This document shows positions 52,193 to 61,199 of a stretch of 64,000 nt of DNA, piece by piece. Within the stretch, counting starts at the first letter, position 1. Each line of letters starts with the position of its first letter. Position numbers and translations under genes: made by a program. Under the pieces are notes generated by a model. The model was not told the origin of the DNA, did no database searches, and worked only from the letters and a program-made list of their open reading frames with translations. Origin of the DNA: Brachybacterium subflavum (GTDB lineage Bacteria > Actinomycetota > Actinomycetes > Actinomycetales > Dermabacteraceae); assembly GCF_009299795.1 (NCBI RefSeq), contig NZ_VIGP01000001.1, forward strand, positions 310,001 to 374,000, in the 5' to 3' direction.

Positions 52193-55100
52193 ATGCACGA
52201 CGACACCCGTCTCACCGAGGAGCGGATCCGCCGCTTCGTCCGCGACCATCTCGACGACGGAGGGCGGCGCGAGCAGGTCCCGGTCAGCATCCGCGCCCAC
52301 GCGCTGCCGGGGGAGCCGGTCCCGCCGGCCGAGGCGATCGCGGCGCTGCCCGAGTACGTCCCGATCGAGGTGGGCCAGAGCTGGGGGCGCGCCTGGTCGA
52401 CCCTCTGGCTGCACGTCGCCGGCTCCGTGCCCGCGCAGTGGGACCGGCCCGAGGACGTGTGCGAGCTCGTCGTCGACCTCGACTTCACCGGCGGCCCCGG
52501 CTTCCAGTCCGAGGCGCTCGTCTTCACCCCGCAGGCCGAGCCCGTCAAGGCCATCAATCCGCTGAACGCGTTCATGACCCTCGCGCCCGGCCAGCGCCTC
52601 GACCACTTCCTCGAGTGCGCGGCGAATCCCGACGTCGCGGGCGGCTGGACCTTCGCGCCCACCGACCTCGGCGACCCCGAGACCCTGCCCGAGCGCGAGC
52701 TCTACTCGATCCGGGCCCTCCATGTGCAGCGCAGCGACCGTCGCATCCGTGCGCTCGCCGAGGACGTGCGCGTGCTCCACGGCCTCATGCACGAGCTGCC
52801 GGGGGCCAGCCCCCGTCGGGCCGAGATCCTGCGCGCCCTCGAGTCGGCGCTCGACGCCGCAGACCCCGACGACCTGCCGGGCACGGCCGAGGCCGCGCGC
52901 GAGGCCCTGCGCCCCGCCCTCGAGCGCCCCGCGCACTCCTCGGCGCTCACGGTGATGGCCACCGGCCACGCCCACATCGACTCGGCCTGGCTGTGGCCCG
53001 TGCGCGAGACCATCCGCAAATGCGCCCGCACCTTCTCCAACGCGATCGCGCTCATGGACGCGGAGCCCGACTTCACCTTCTCCGTCTCCTCCGCACAGCA
53101 GTACCTGTGGATGAAGGAGCACTACCCGAGCCTGTTCGAGCGGATCCGCGAGAAGGTCGCCGAGGGCCGCTTCGTGCCCGTGGGCGGCATGTGGGTCGAG
53201 TCCGACACGAACATGCCCGGGAGCGAGGCGATGGCCCGTCAGTTCGTGGCCGGCAAGCGGTTCTTCGAGAGCGAGTTCGGCGTCGAGACCACGCAGACCT
53301 GGCTGCCGGACTCCTTCGGGTACTCGGCGGCGCTCCCGCAGATCGCCGCGCTCGCCGGGCAGCGGGACTTCCTCACCCAGAAGGTCTCCTGGAACCAGGT
53401 GAACACCTTCCCGCACCACACCTTCACCTGGGAGGGCCTGGACGGGACGAGCGTCTTCACCCACTTCCCGCCGGCCGACACCTACAACGGCACGCTCGAG
53501 CCCTCCGAGCTCGCGTTCCTCGAGCGCAACTTCAAGGAGAAGGGCCGCTCCGACGTCGCGATCGACCTCTTCGGCTTCGGCGACGGGGGCGGCGGGCCCT
53601 CCCGCGAGATGATCGAGGCCGGGCGCCGCGCGGCCGACCTCGAGGGCTCCCCGAAGGTCGAGTTCGCGAGCCCCGAGGAGTTCTTCTCCCGCGCCCGCGA
53701 GAGCTACCCGAGCCCGCCCGTCTGGGCCGGCGAGCTCTATCTCGAGCTGCACCGCGGGACGTACAGCGCGGAGCTCGCGACCAAGCAGGGCAACCGGCGC
53801 ACCGAGGCGGCCCTGCACCAGGCCGAGCACCTCGCGACCCTCGCCGCCGTGCGCGCCGGCGCGGCGTATCCCCACGACGAGCTCGAGGGCATGTGGCACG
53901 ACGCCCTGCTGCTGCAGTTCCACGACATACTCCCCGGGTCCGCGATCGCCTGGGTGCACCGCGACGCCGAGCGCAACCACGCCTCGATCCAGGCGCGCGC
54001 GGAGCAGGTGTCCCTCGACGCGCTCGCGGCGCTCGCAGGGGCCGGCGGGGCGGTCGGCACGGAGGGGACCGGCGGCGCCGACGGGTCGGGCGAGGAGCGC
54101 GCCGGGGACGAGATCCTGCTGAACACGGCGCCCGTCACCTCCCGCCGCGGCATCGCGCCCTACTCCGCGGGCCGCCCCGTGCAGGAGACCGAGGGCGTGG
54201 CCCTCGTGCGCCGCGGCGAGCGGATCGCCCTGGACAACGGCCTGGTCCGGGCGATCCTCGACGAGCACGGGGAGATCGTCTCCCTGATCGACAGCGCGAG
54301 CGGCCGCGAGGCCATCGCCCCGGGCGACGCCGGTGCCCGCCTGCAGCTGCATCGCGACACCCCCAATGCGTGGGACGCCTGGGACATCGACGCCTTCTAC
54401 CGCCGCGTCGTGCGCGACCTCGACCGGCCGCTGGCCGTCGAGGTCGACGAGATCGCCGGGGGCGCCCGCGTCACCTACCGGTACACGACCACCGCGCCCG
54501 AGGGAGCGTCGGGCGGCGTCATCGGCGAGGGCAGCGAGATCGTGAAGATCTTCGAGCTGCGCCCCGGCGACCGCGCCCTGCACCTCACGATCGACCTGGA
54601 CTGGCGCGAGCACCGCAAGGCGCTCAAGCTCGGCTTCGGCCTGGACCTGCGCGCCCCGGTGATGAGCAGCGAGATCCAGTTCGGGCACGTGGACCGCCCC
54701 ATCCCCGTGAACACCTCGTGGGACGCCGCGCGCTTCGAGACCTGCGCCCACCGCTTCGTGCACGTCTCCGAGGGCGGGCGCGGCGTCGCGCTGGCCAACG
54801 ACTCGACCTACGGGCACGACGTGCTGCGCACCGTCCGCGAGGCCGACGGCGGCACCACCACGACGGTGCGGGCCACCCTGGTGCGCTCCCCGCAGTTCCC
54901 CGATCCGGGCGCCGACCACGGCGCCTACTCCCTGCGCTTCGCACTGCGCCCCGGCGCCGACATGGTCGACGCGATCACGGAGGGATATCGCGCGAACCTC
55001 CCCGAGCGCTGGGTCCCCGCGGCGGTCGCCCGGGCCGCCGCGCCGCTCGCCCGGATCGAGGGCGCGCCCGGCGTGCTCCTCGAGACGGTGAAGCTCGCCG

Positions 55101-55399
55101 AGGACCGCTCCGGCGACCTCGTGCTGCGCGTCTACGAGTCCCTCGGCGAGCGGGCACGGGCCTCGCTCGTGCTCGACGTCCCCGGGGCGGACGGGGGAGC
55201 AGTGGCGAGCCCAGGAGGAACGGGGAGACCCGACGTCACCGCCGTGGATCTCCTCGAGCGGCCCTTCGGTCCCGAGGCGCCCGCGCACCTCGCCCCGCTC
55301 GTCCGGGGCGCGGCGGACGAGGAGCCCGAGGCCGGCGCGGGCATCCCCCTCGACCTGCGCCCCTTCGAGATCCGCACCCTCCGGGTGGCCCGCGCATGA
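52193..55399 (+). CDS. GH38 alpha-mannosidase
   Basis: 1068 aa, typical of bacterial GH38 enzymes, with AAGGAG before the ATG. Motifs: TGHAHIDSAWLWP (zinc-binding His/Asp, about 262), LPDSFGYSAALPQI (nucleophile Asp, about 373) and LLQFHDILPGSAI (zinc His, about 580). C-terminal beta-sandwich domains follow. It cleaves alpha-mannosides with retention; no signal peptide, so it is intracellular. It overlaps the DUF3817 gene by 4 nt. It may recycle mannose from wall or glycolipid polymers. Confidence 0.94.
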   Translation: MHDDTRLTEERIRRFVRDHLDDGGRREQVPVSIRAHALPGEPVPPAEAIAALPEYVPIEVGQSWGRAWSTLWLHVAGSVPAQWDRPEDVCELVVDLDFTGGPGFQSEALVFTPQAEPVKAINPLNAFMTLAPGQRLDHFLECAANPDVAGGWTFAPTDLGDPETLPERELYSIRALHVQRSDRRIRALAEDVRVLHGLMHELPGASPRRAEILRALESALDAADPDDLPGTAEAAREALRPALERPAHSSALTVMATGHAHIDSAWLWPVRETIRKCARTFSNAIALMDAEPDFTFSVSSAQQYLWMKEHYPSLFERIREKVAEGRFVPVGGMWVESDTNMPGSEAMARQFVAGKRFFESEFGVETTQTWLPDSFGYSAALPQIAALAGQRDFLTQKVSWNQVNTFPHHTFTWEGLDGTSVFTHFPPADTYNGTLEPSELAFLERNFKEKGRSDVAIDLFGFGDGGGGPSREMIEAGRRAADLEGSPKVEFASPEEFFSRARESYPSPPVWAGELYLELHRGTYSAELATKQGNRRTEAALHQAEHLATLAAVRAGAAYPHDELEGMWHDALLLQFHDILPGSAIAWVHRDAERNHASIQARAEQVSLDALAALAGAGGAVGTEGTGGADGSGEERAGDEILLNTAPVTSRRGIAPYSAGRPVQETEGVALVRRGERIALDNGLVRAILDEHGEIVSLIDSASGREAIAPGDAGARLQLHRDTPNAWDAWDIDAFYRRVVRDLDRPLAVEVDEIAGGARVTYRYTTTAPEGASGGVIGEGSEIVKIFELRPGDRALHLTIDLDWREHRKALKLGFGLDLRAPVMSSEIQFGHVDRPIPVNTSWDAARFETCAHRFVHVSEGGRGVALANDSTYGHDVLRTVREADGGTTTTVRATLVRSPQFPDPGADHGAYSLRFALRPGADMVDAITEGYRANLPERWVPAAVARAAAPLARIEGAPGVLLETVKLAEDRSGDLVLRVYESLGERARASLVLDVPGADGGAVASPGGTGRPDVTAVDLLERPFGPEAPAHLAPLVRGAADEEPEAGAGIPLDLRPFEIRTLRVARA

Positions 55400-55821
55400 C
55401 CGGCGCGTCCGCTTCTGCCCGGCCCGCCCGGCCCGCCGTCGCGCCCGTCGGTCGGATCTTCGCGATCGTCGCGCTCGCCGAGGCCGTCACCTGGGCGGGA
55501 CTGCTGCTGGGCATGGCCCTGAAGTACGGGCCCGTGGGCACCGAGGCCGGGGTCTGGCTCTTCGGCCGGCTGCACGGCGGCGTCTTCGTCGCCTACGTGG
55601 TGATGGTGGTGCTCGCCGCCGTGGTGCTGCGCTGGAGGTGGTGGGTGGCCCTGCTGGCCCTGGCGTGCTCGATCCCGCCGCTGGTGACCGTGCCGCTGGA
55701 GATCTGGCTCCGCCGCACCGGCCGACTCGCCCGTCGGGGCATGTTCACCCCCGCGTCATCGGGCGTGCCCCTCTCCCAGGATGACACCGATACGCTGGTG
55801 GATGTCGATCCCGCACCCTGA
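55396..55821 (+). CDS. DUF3817 membrane protein
   Basis: 141 aa. Three membrane segments (about 20-40, 57-75 and 82-100) with the family motif EAVTWAGLLLGMALKY and LHGGVFVAYVVMV. DUF3817 proteins are small integral membrane proteins of unknown function, widespread in actinobacteria. The gene is coupled by a 4-nt overlap to the mannosidase and ends 17 bp before the sqdB-like gene. Confidence 0.85.
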   Translation: MTGASASARPARPAVAPVGRIFAIVALAEAVTWAGLLLGMALKYGPVGTEAGVWLFGRLHGGVFVAYVVMVVLAAVVLRWRWWVALLALACSIPPLVTVPLEIWLRRTGRLARRGMFTPASSGVPLSQDDTDTLVDVDPAP

Positions 55822-55838
55822 CCAGGAGGTTCCCTGCC

Positions 55839-56987
55839 ATGAAGATCGTCGTCGCCGGCGGAGACGGATTCTGCGGCTGGCCCACGGCCCTGTACCTCTC
55901 GCAGAAGGGGCACGAGGTCACGATCGTGGACTCCCTGGTGCGCCGCGAGATCGACACCGAGCTGGGGTCGAACTCGATGACGCCGATCCTCCCGCTCGAC
56001 GAGCGCGTGGCCGCCTGGAAGGAGGTCTCCGGGAAGGTCATCGACGTGGTCATCGGCGACCTCACCGACTACGACGACGTCACCCGGGTGGTCACCGAGA
56101 AGCAGCCCGAGGCCTTCGTGCACTTCGCCGAGCACCGCAGCGCGCCGTACTCGATGATCGATCGTGAGCACGCGATCGAGAACCACCGCAACAACGTCAC
56201 CGGCACCCTCAACGTGCTGTGGGCGATCAAGGACCTCGCGCCCGACTGCCATCTCGTCAAGCTCGGCACCATGGGCGAGTACGGCCAGCCCAACATCGAC
56301 ATCGAGGAGGGCTGGATCGAGATCGAGCACAAGGGCCGCAAGGACCGCCTGCCGTTCCCCAAGGCCCCGGGCTCCTTCTACCACCTCACCAAGGTGCACG
56401 ACAGCGACAACATCATGTTCGCCTGCCGCATCTGGGGCGTGCGCGCGACCGACCTCAACCAGGGCGTCGTCTACGGCCTCGACACCGACGAGACCCGCCT
56501 GGACCCGCGCCTGGCCAACCGCTTCGACTACGACGCGGTGTTCGGCACGGCCCTGAACCGCTTCCTCATCCAGGCCGCGATCGGTCACGACCTCACGGTC
56601 TACGGCGGCGGCTCGCAGACCCGCGGCTACCTCAACATCGCCGACACCGTGCGCTGCATCGAGATCGCCTGCGAGAACCCCGCCGAGCGCGGCGAGTTCC
56701 GCGTGTTCAACCAGTTCACCGAGTCCTTCAGCGTCCAGGACCTCGCCGAGAAGGTGCAGCGCGTCGCCCGCGAGCAGGGCATCGAGGTGGGCATCGACCA
56801 CCTGGAGAACCCGCGCGTGGAGAAGTACGACCACTACTACAACGCGGTCAACACGAACCTGCTCTCGCTGGGCCTGGAGCCGCACCTGCTCACCGACGAG
56901 GTCCTCGCCGAGATCCTCGCCGTCGCCCGGGCGAACACCGACCGGGTCAAGGACGAGCTGGTCCTGCCCACCGTCACCTGGAAGTGA
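55839..56987 (+). CDS. sqdB: UDP-sulfoquinovose synthase (SqdB/SQD1)
   Basis: 382 aa with AGGAGG before the ATG. NAD-dependent epimerase fold, Rossmann VVAGGDGFCGWPTALYLS. SQD1-specific features are HFAEHRSAPYSMID (about 97), KLGTMGEYGQPNIDIEEG (about 142) with the catalytic Thr, and FYHLTKVHDS (YxxxK, about 182). The enzyme joins sulfite to UDP-glucose to give UDP-sulfoquinovose, the head-group donor of sulfolipid SQDG. The GT4 gene starting 10 bp later is a good partner. Confidence 0.88.
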   Translation: MKIVVAGGDGFCGWPTALYLSQKGHEVTIVDSLVRREIDTELGSNSMTPILPLDERVAAWKEVSGKVIDVVIGDLTDYDDVTRVVTEKQPEAFVHFAEHRSAPYSMIDREHAIENHRNNVTGTLNVLWAIKDLAPDCHLVKLGTMGEYGQPNIDIEEGWIEIEHKGRKDRLPFPKAPGSFYHLTKVHDSDNIMFACRIWGVRATDLNQGVVYGLDTDETRLDPRLANRFDYDAVFGTALNRFLIQAAIGHDLTVYGGGSQTRGYLNIADTVRCIEIACENPAERGEFRVFNQFTESFSVQDLAEKVQRVAREQGIEVGIDHLENPRVEKYDHYYNAVNTNLLSLGLEPHLLTDEVLAEILAVARANTDRVKDELVLPTVTWK

Positions 56988-56997
56988 CCACGACGGC

Positions 56998-58125
56998 GTG
57001 AGGATCGCGATCGTCACCGAGACGTTCCTGCCCTCGGTCGACGGCGTGGTGACCCGACTGCGCCACGCCGTCGAGCGCTTCGTCGACCTCGGCCACGAGG
57101 TGCTCGTCATCGCCCCAGACCTGGGCGTGACCGAGCACCACGGGGCCCGCGTCGTCGGCATGAGGCCGGTGACGCTGCCGTTCTACAAGCACCGCCGCTT
57201 CACCCTGCCCAATCCCACGGTCGACGGGGTGATCCGCGGGTTCCATCCGGACGTCGTCCACGCGGCCCAGCCGCTGCTGCTGGCCTCCTCGGGCGCCTAC
57301 GCCGCGCATCGCCAGCGGATCCCGCTGGTCGCGAGCTATCACACGCACATCCCCCGCTACCTGGACCTCTACAGGGCCTGGAAGTGGTCGAAGCCGCTGA
57401 TCTGGTGGCAGATCCGGCGCAACCACGCGCTCGCCGACGTCAACATCGCGACCTCGCAGACCATGCGCGATGAGCTCGCCGGGCAGGGTCTGGCGAACCT
57501 CCACGTGCTGCGCCGCGGCGTGGACACCGCGCAGTTCCATCCGCGCTTCGCCGCCCGGGAGGTGCGCGAGCGGCTCACGGACGGGCACCCGGAGAAGAAG
57601 CTGCTGGTGTTCGTCGGGCGCCTCGCCGCGGAGAAGGAGATCCAGCGCCTGCGCGCGATGATGGACCGCCGGGACGACGTGGCCCTCGCGATCGTCGGCG
57701 ACGGCCCGTTCCGCGGCGAGCTCGAGCGGATCTTCGCGGGCACCTCGACGCTGTTCCCCGGCTTCCTCGAGGGGGAGGACCTGGCCGCCGCCTTCGCGAG
57801 CGCCGACGCCTTCGTCTTCCCCTCGGTCACCGAGACCCTGGGGCTCGTGATCCTCGAGGGCATGGCCTCGGGCCTGCCCGTGGTCGCCGCCCGCTCGGGG
57901 CCGACGATGGAGCAGGTCACCGACGGCGTCGACGGACTGCTCTTCGATGCGGGGGACGAGGCGAGCCTCGATCGCGCCCTCGACCGCCTCGCCGACCCGG
58001 AGCAGGCGGCCTCGATCCGACGCGCCGCGCGCGCCGAGGCCGAGGAGTTCTCCTGGGAGAACGCCTCGGACGACCTGCTGCGCCTCTACGAGCTCGCCAT
58101 CGCGGAGCACGGCTCGCGCCTCTGA
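56998..58125 (+). CDS. GT4 glycosyltransferase, probable sulfoquinovosyltransferase (SqdX-like)
   Basis: 375 aa GT-B enzyme from a GTG 10 bp after sqdB. N-terminal MRIAIVTETFLPSVDGV, acceptor loop YHTHIPRYLDLY, donor site FVGRLAAEKE (about 203) and the EX7E motif ETLGLVILEGMASGLPV (about 279). Closest families are SqdX/SQD2 sulfoquinovosyl-diacylglycerol synthases and PimB-like mannosyltransferases; sqdB as neighbour favours the first. It would add sulfoquinovose to diacylglycerol at the membrane. A terminator follows. Confidence 0.78.
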   Translation: MRIAIVTETFLPSVDGVVTRLRHAVERFVDLGHEVLVIAPDLGVTEHHGARVVGMRPVTLPFYKHRRFTLPNPTVDGVIRGFHPDVVHAAQPLLLASSGAYAAHRQRIPLVASYHTHIPRYLDLYRAWKWSKPLIWWQIRRNHALADVNIATSQTMRDELAGQGLANLHVLRRGVDTAQFHPRFAAREVRERLTDGHPEKKLLVFVGRLAAEKEIQRLRAMMDRRDDVALAIVGDGPFRGELERIFAGTSTLFPGFLEGEDLAAAFASADAFVFPSVTETLGLVILEGMASGLPVVAARSGPTMEQVTDGVDGLLFDAGDEASLDRALDRLADPEQAASIRRAARAEAEEFSWENASDDLLRLYELAIAEHGSRL

Positions 58126-58134
58126 GCATGCGAA

Positions 58135-58166
58135 CGGCCCGGCCCCGCAGGTGCGGGACCGGGCCG
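58135..58166. terminator. terminator between convergent genes
   Basis: Arms cggcccggccccgca and tgcgggaccgggccg (one wobble) with a two-base centre, between the GT4 gene and the NlpC/P60 gene that face each other. Confidence 0.8.
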
Positions 58167-58211
58167 ATCGGGTGACCGGGCGCCGTCGGCCCAGGGCCGA
58201 CGTGCGCGGGA

Positions 58212-58829
58212 TCAGCGGAAGGTGACGAACCCGGTCGGGTTGCCCCAGATCGCGCGCTCGACGACCTTCTGCTGGGAGCCGGAGGCGTCGATGATCTGGC
58301 CGTTGCCGGCGTAGATCGCGACGTGGCCCGGGTAGGTGACGATGTCGCCGGGCTGGGCCTCCGACTGCGAGATCGACTTCCCCTGGGCAGCGATCTCGCT
58401 GCTCGTGCGCGGGATGTCGATGCCGGCCTGCTCGTAGGCGTAGTTCACGAGGCCCGAGCAGTCCATGCCGCTGAGCGAGGAGCCGCCCCAGGAGTACGGG
58501 GTGCCGAGCGCGGAGCGGGCGGCGCTGACGATCCCGTCGTCGCCGCTGGAGCTCGTGCTCGCCGGGACCGAGGTGGAGCCCGCGGAGGAGCCGTAGGACG
58601 GCAGCTCGCTGGACTGGCTCGAGGTGGTCTGCGACTGGCTGGTGGTGCCGACCTCGTCGCTGCCGGCCAGGTCCAGGTCGTTGGCGTTGGCGGCGCCGCC
58701 GGTGAAGGCGGTGCCGGCCAGGACGGTGCCCAGCAGGGCGGCCCCGCCGAAGGTGCGGGCGGCGCGGCTGGTGCTGGTCAGGGGGGTGACGGCGCGGCCG
58801 GTGGCGCGGTGCGTGTTCTTCAGTGCCAT
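58212..58829 (-). CDS. secreted NlpC/P60 peptidoglycan endopeptidase
   Basis: 205 aa from the ATG at 58829. The signal sequence (TFGGAALLGTVLAGTAFTGG, cleavage near ANA) is followed by a Ser/Thr-rich linker (60-100). The NlpC/P60 domain has GTPYSWGGSSLSGMDCSGLV (catalytic Cys), PGHVAIYAG (His) and a polar third residue in IIDAS. It cleaves the stem peptide of peptidoglycan outside the cell. One catalytic domain, no wall-binding domain. Confidence 0.92.
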   Translation of the reverse strand: MALKNTHRATGRAVTPLTSTSRAARTFGGAALLGTVLAGTAFTGGAANANDLDLAGSDEVGTTSQSQTTSSQSSELPSYGSSAGSTSVPASTSSSGDDGIVSAARSALGTPYSWGGSSLSGMDCSGLVNYAYEQAGIDIPRTSSEIAAQGKSISQSEAQPGDIVTYPGHVAIYAGNGQIIDASGSQQKVVERAIWGNPTGFVTFR

Positions 58830-59208
58830 GGTCTCGGTGCGTTCCTTCCGACCTCGGGTGCGAGGATCGTGATGCTGTGCGGGGGTCGAACGAGGAGGAC
58901 CGGGAGCGGGGGCTCCGATCGCTGCCTGCGATGTGCCACCACCGTAGGAACGGCGCGAGGGCGATCTGAAGGCGTTTGGACGAGCCACCGACGAGGGTTG
59001 ACGGGACTTTGACGCGCGCCCGGGGCGAGGTGACCGGGAGGTGACGCGCATTGACGCTCTCGCGGGGTCTGCGCCACATCGCCGGGAACCGCCTGCACGA
59101 TTGCGGAGGATGCCCCGGGAAACGGGCACGGGCCGCGCCCCCGCGCGCCCCGCGCGCTTCACGAGCACTGAGGGCCTCGAATGTGTCCGCTTATGACATC
59201 GAGGTGGC
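58830..59208. promoter_or_regulatory. divergent region upstream of the NlpC/P60 gene
   Basis: 379 bp. A minus-strand promoter may lie at 58970-58941 (TTCAGA, 18-nt spacing, TACGGT), giving a leader of about 105 nt. Further out there are several gtgac/ttgac repeats (59005-59055). I could not fit a known riboswitch. Upstream of the ABC gene, GAGGTGG precedes the ATG at 59209. Confidence 0.35.
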
Positions 59209-60159
59209 ATGCGCGGGTCGCGGATGGCCATGATGCCGGGCATGACCACCACTGTGTCCGCCGACGCCCGTGCGCGCCGCGCCGCGAGCCCGAGCGGCGG
59301 GAGTCCGCGCGGCGAGAGCCCGTCGGACGGGGATCCGAGCGCCGAGCGGGGCGCCCTGCGCCTGGCGGGCGTCGGCCGCGCCTTCGGCCCCGCCGAGGTC
59401 CTGCGCGCCCTCGACCTCGAGGTCCGCGCCGGGGAGATCCTCGCCGTCATCGGCCCCTCCGGCTGCGGCAAGTCGACCCTGCTGCGCCTGGTCGCGGGCC
59501 TGGACGCGCCGAGCGCCGGGGGGATACGCCTGGGCGGGAGCGTGATCCGCGGCGTCGACGAGTCCACGGCCGTCGCCTTCCAGGAGCCGCGCCTGCTGCC
59601 CTGGCGCACCCTCGAGGCGAACGTCGCCCTGGGCCTCCCGCGCGGCACCGCCCGGGCCGAGGGGCGCGAGCGCGTGCGCCACCTGCTGCAGCTCGTCGGC
59701 CTCGAGCACGCCGCGTCCCAGCGTCCGCGCGAGGTCTCCGGCGGCATGGCGCAGCGCGCCTCCCTCGCCCGGGCCCTCGCGCGCGGACCCGAGGTGCTCC
59801 TGCTCGACGAGCCCTTCGGGGCGCTCGACGCCCTCACCCGGCTGCGCATGCAGGATCTCCTGCTCGAGATCCACGCCGCCGAGCCCACCACCGTCCTCGT
59901 CGTCACCCACGACGTCGAGGAGGCGCTGTTCCTCGCCGACCGCGTGGTCCAGCTGCGCACCCTGCGCCGCGCCGCGCCCGAGGAGGGCTCGATCGCCCGC
60001 GTGATCGACGTGCCCAGCCCGCGCCCGCGGGACCGCGCCGACGCCGCCCTCGCCGCCCTGCGCAGCGAGCTGCTCGACGGGCTCGGCGTCCCCAGCCACC
60101 ACGGCACGACCACGCGCCCCACGACCTCCCGCCCCACGACCCCCGAGGACCACGCATGA
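59209..60159 (+). CDS. ABC transporter ATP-binding protein (SsuB/TauB type)
   Basis: 316 aa. Walker A GPSGCGKST (about 87), Q-loop FQEPRLLPWRT, signature VSGGMAQR and Walker B LLLDEPFGALD, then VTHD. The leucine/tryptophan pattern around the Q-loop and overall length match nitrate/sulfonate/taurine ATPases. The ATG at 59209 is used; ATG codons at 59224, 59230 and 59242 are alternatives. It overlaps the binding-protein gene by 4 nt. Confidence 0.9.
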   Translation: MRGSRMAMMPGMTTTVSADARARRAASPSGGSPRGESPSDGDPSAERGALRLAGVGRAFGPAEVLRALDLEVRAGEILAVIGPSGCGKSTLLRLVAGLDAPSAGGIRLGGSVIRGVDESTAVAFQEPRLLPWRTLEANVALGLPRGTARAEGRERVRHLLQLVGLEHAASQRPREVSGGMAQRASLARALARGPEVLLLDEPFGALDALTRLRMQDLLLEIHAAEPTTVLVVTHDVEEALFLADRVVQLRTLRRAAPEEGSIARVIDVPSPRPRDRADAALAALRSELLDGLGVPSHHGTTTRPTTSRPTTPEDHA

Positions 60160-61199
60160 CCCGCACCGCACGCACCCTCAGCCGCCGCGGCGCCCTCGCG
60201 CTCGGCGCGGCCGCCGCCCCGCTCGCCCTCGCCGGCTGCGTGGCGGGGGAGAACGCCCAGAAGGACAGCGCGGGAGGCGGCGGCTCGGGCGACTGGTCGC
60301 TGACCGAGCTCACGATCGACTACGCGACCTATAACCCGCTCAGCCTGGTCATCAAGGACCAGGGCATCCTCGAGGACGTCCTCGGCGACGGCGTGAAGGT
60401 CACCTGGGTGCAGTCGGCCGGCTCCAACAAGGCCAACGAGTTCCTGCGCTCGGGCTCCGCCCACGTGGCCTCGACGGCCGGCTCCGCCGCGCTGCTCGCC
60501 CGCGCGAACGGCTCGCCCATCAAGGTCATCGACATCTATTCCCAGCCCGAGTGGTCGGCCCTCGTCGGCCCGAAGGGCACCGACCTGAAGGACCCCGCGG
60601 ACCTCGAGGGACGATCGGTCGCCGCCACCAAGGGCACCGACCCCTACTTCTTCCTCGTCCAGGCCCTCGAGACCGCGGGCCTCACGGTGAAGGACGTCGA
60701 GATCCAGGCCCTCCAGCACGCCGACGGCCGCTCCGCCCTCGACGGCGGCTCCGTGGACGCCTGGTCCGGGCTCGACCCGATCATGGCGGCCGCCGAGGCC
60801 GAGAGCGGCGACGTGCTCTTCTACCGCAACGTCGACTTCAACACCTACGGGTTCCTCAACGCCACCGAGGACTTCATCGAGGACCACGCCGACGTCGCCC
60901 AGGCGGTCGTCGACGCCTACGAGAAGGCCCGCAGCTGGGCGCTCGAGAACCTCGAGGGCACCGCGAAGCTGCTGGCCGAGGTCGCCGGCATCGACGAGAA
61001 GATCGCGAGCACCGTCATCACCGAGCGCTCGAACCTCGACGTCAGCGGCGTGCCGGGCAAGGACCAGACCTCCGTCCTCGAGAAGATCGCCCCCGTGCTC
61101 GGCGCATCCGGCGACGTCCAGGGCGGAGAGGACGCCGTGATGAAGGCGCTTGAGAGCATCGTCCACGACGCCTTCGCGACGAAGGCGACGAGCACATGA
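60156..61199 (+). CDS. ABC transporter substrate-binding lipoprotein (SsuA/NMT1-like)
   Basis: 347 aa. Twin-arginine lipoprotein signal (SRRGALALGAAAAPLALAGC, Cys28). The mature protein has the SsuA-like fold with ASTAGSAALLARANGSPIKV and the hinge region LEGRSVAATKGTDPYFFLVQ. It probably binds an aliphatic sulfonate or a similar small anion. Coupled by 4-nt overlaps to the ATPase before and the permease after. Confidence 0.87.
   Translation: MTRTARTLSRRGALALGAAAAPLALAGCVAGENAQKDSAGGGGSGDWSLTELTIDYATYNPLSLVIKDQGILEDVLGDGVKVTWVQSAGSNKANEFLRSGSAHVASTAGSAALLARANGSPIKVIDIYSQPEWSALVGPKGTDLKDPADLEGRSVAATKGTDPYFFLVQALETAGLTVKDVEIQALQHADGRSALDGGSVDAWSGLDPIMAAAEAESGDVLFYRNVDFNTYGFLNATEDFIEDHADVAQAVVDAYEKARSWALENLEGTAKLLAEVAGIDEKIASTVITERSNLDVSGVPGKDQTSVLEKIAPVLGASGDVQGGEDAVMKALESIVHDAFATKATST

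Noticed and set aside
52094-55288. 1064-aa open frame on the minus strand
   Set aside because: Antisense shadow of the GH38 gene, whose catalytic motifs are clear in the plus frame.
58830-58940. possible riboswitch (c-di-AMP type) before the NlpC/P60 gene
   Set aside because: Such genes often carry it, but the expected conserved blocks could not be matched in the roughly 105-nt leader.
58212-61166. 984-aa open frame on the minus strand
   Set aside because: Only the last 205 codons (NlpC/P60 from 58829) are genuine; the upstream part is antisense to the Ssu-like genes.
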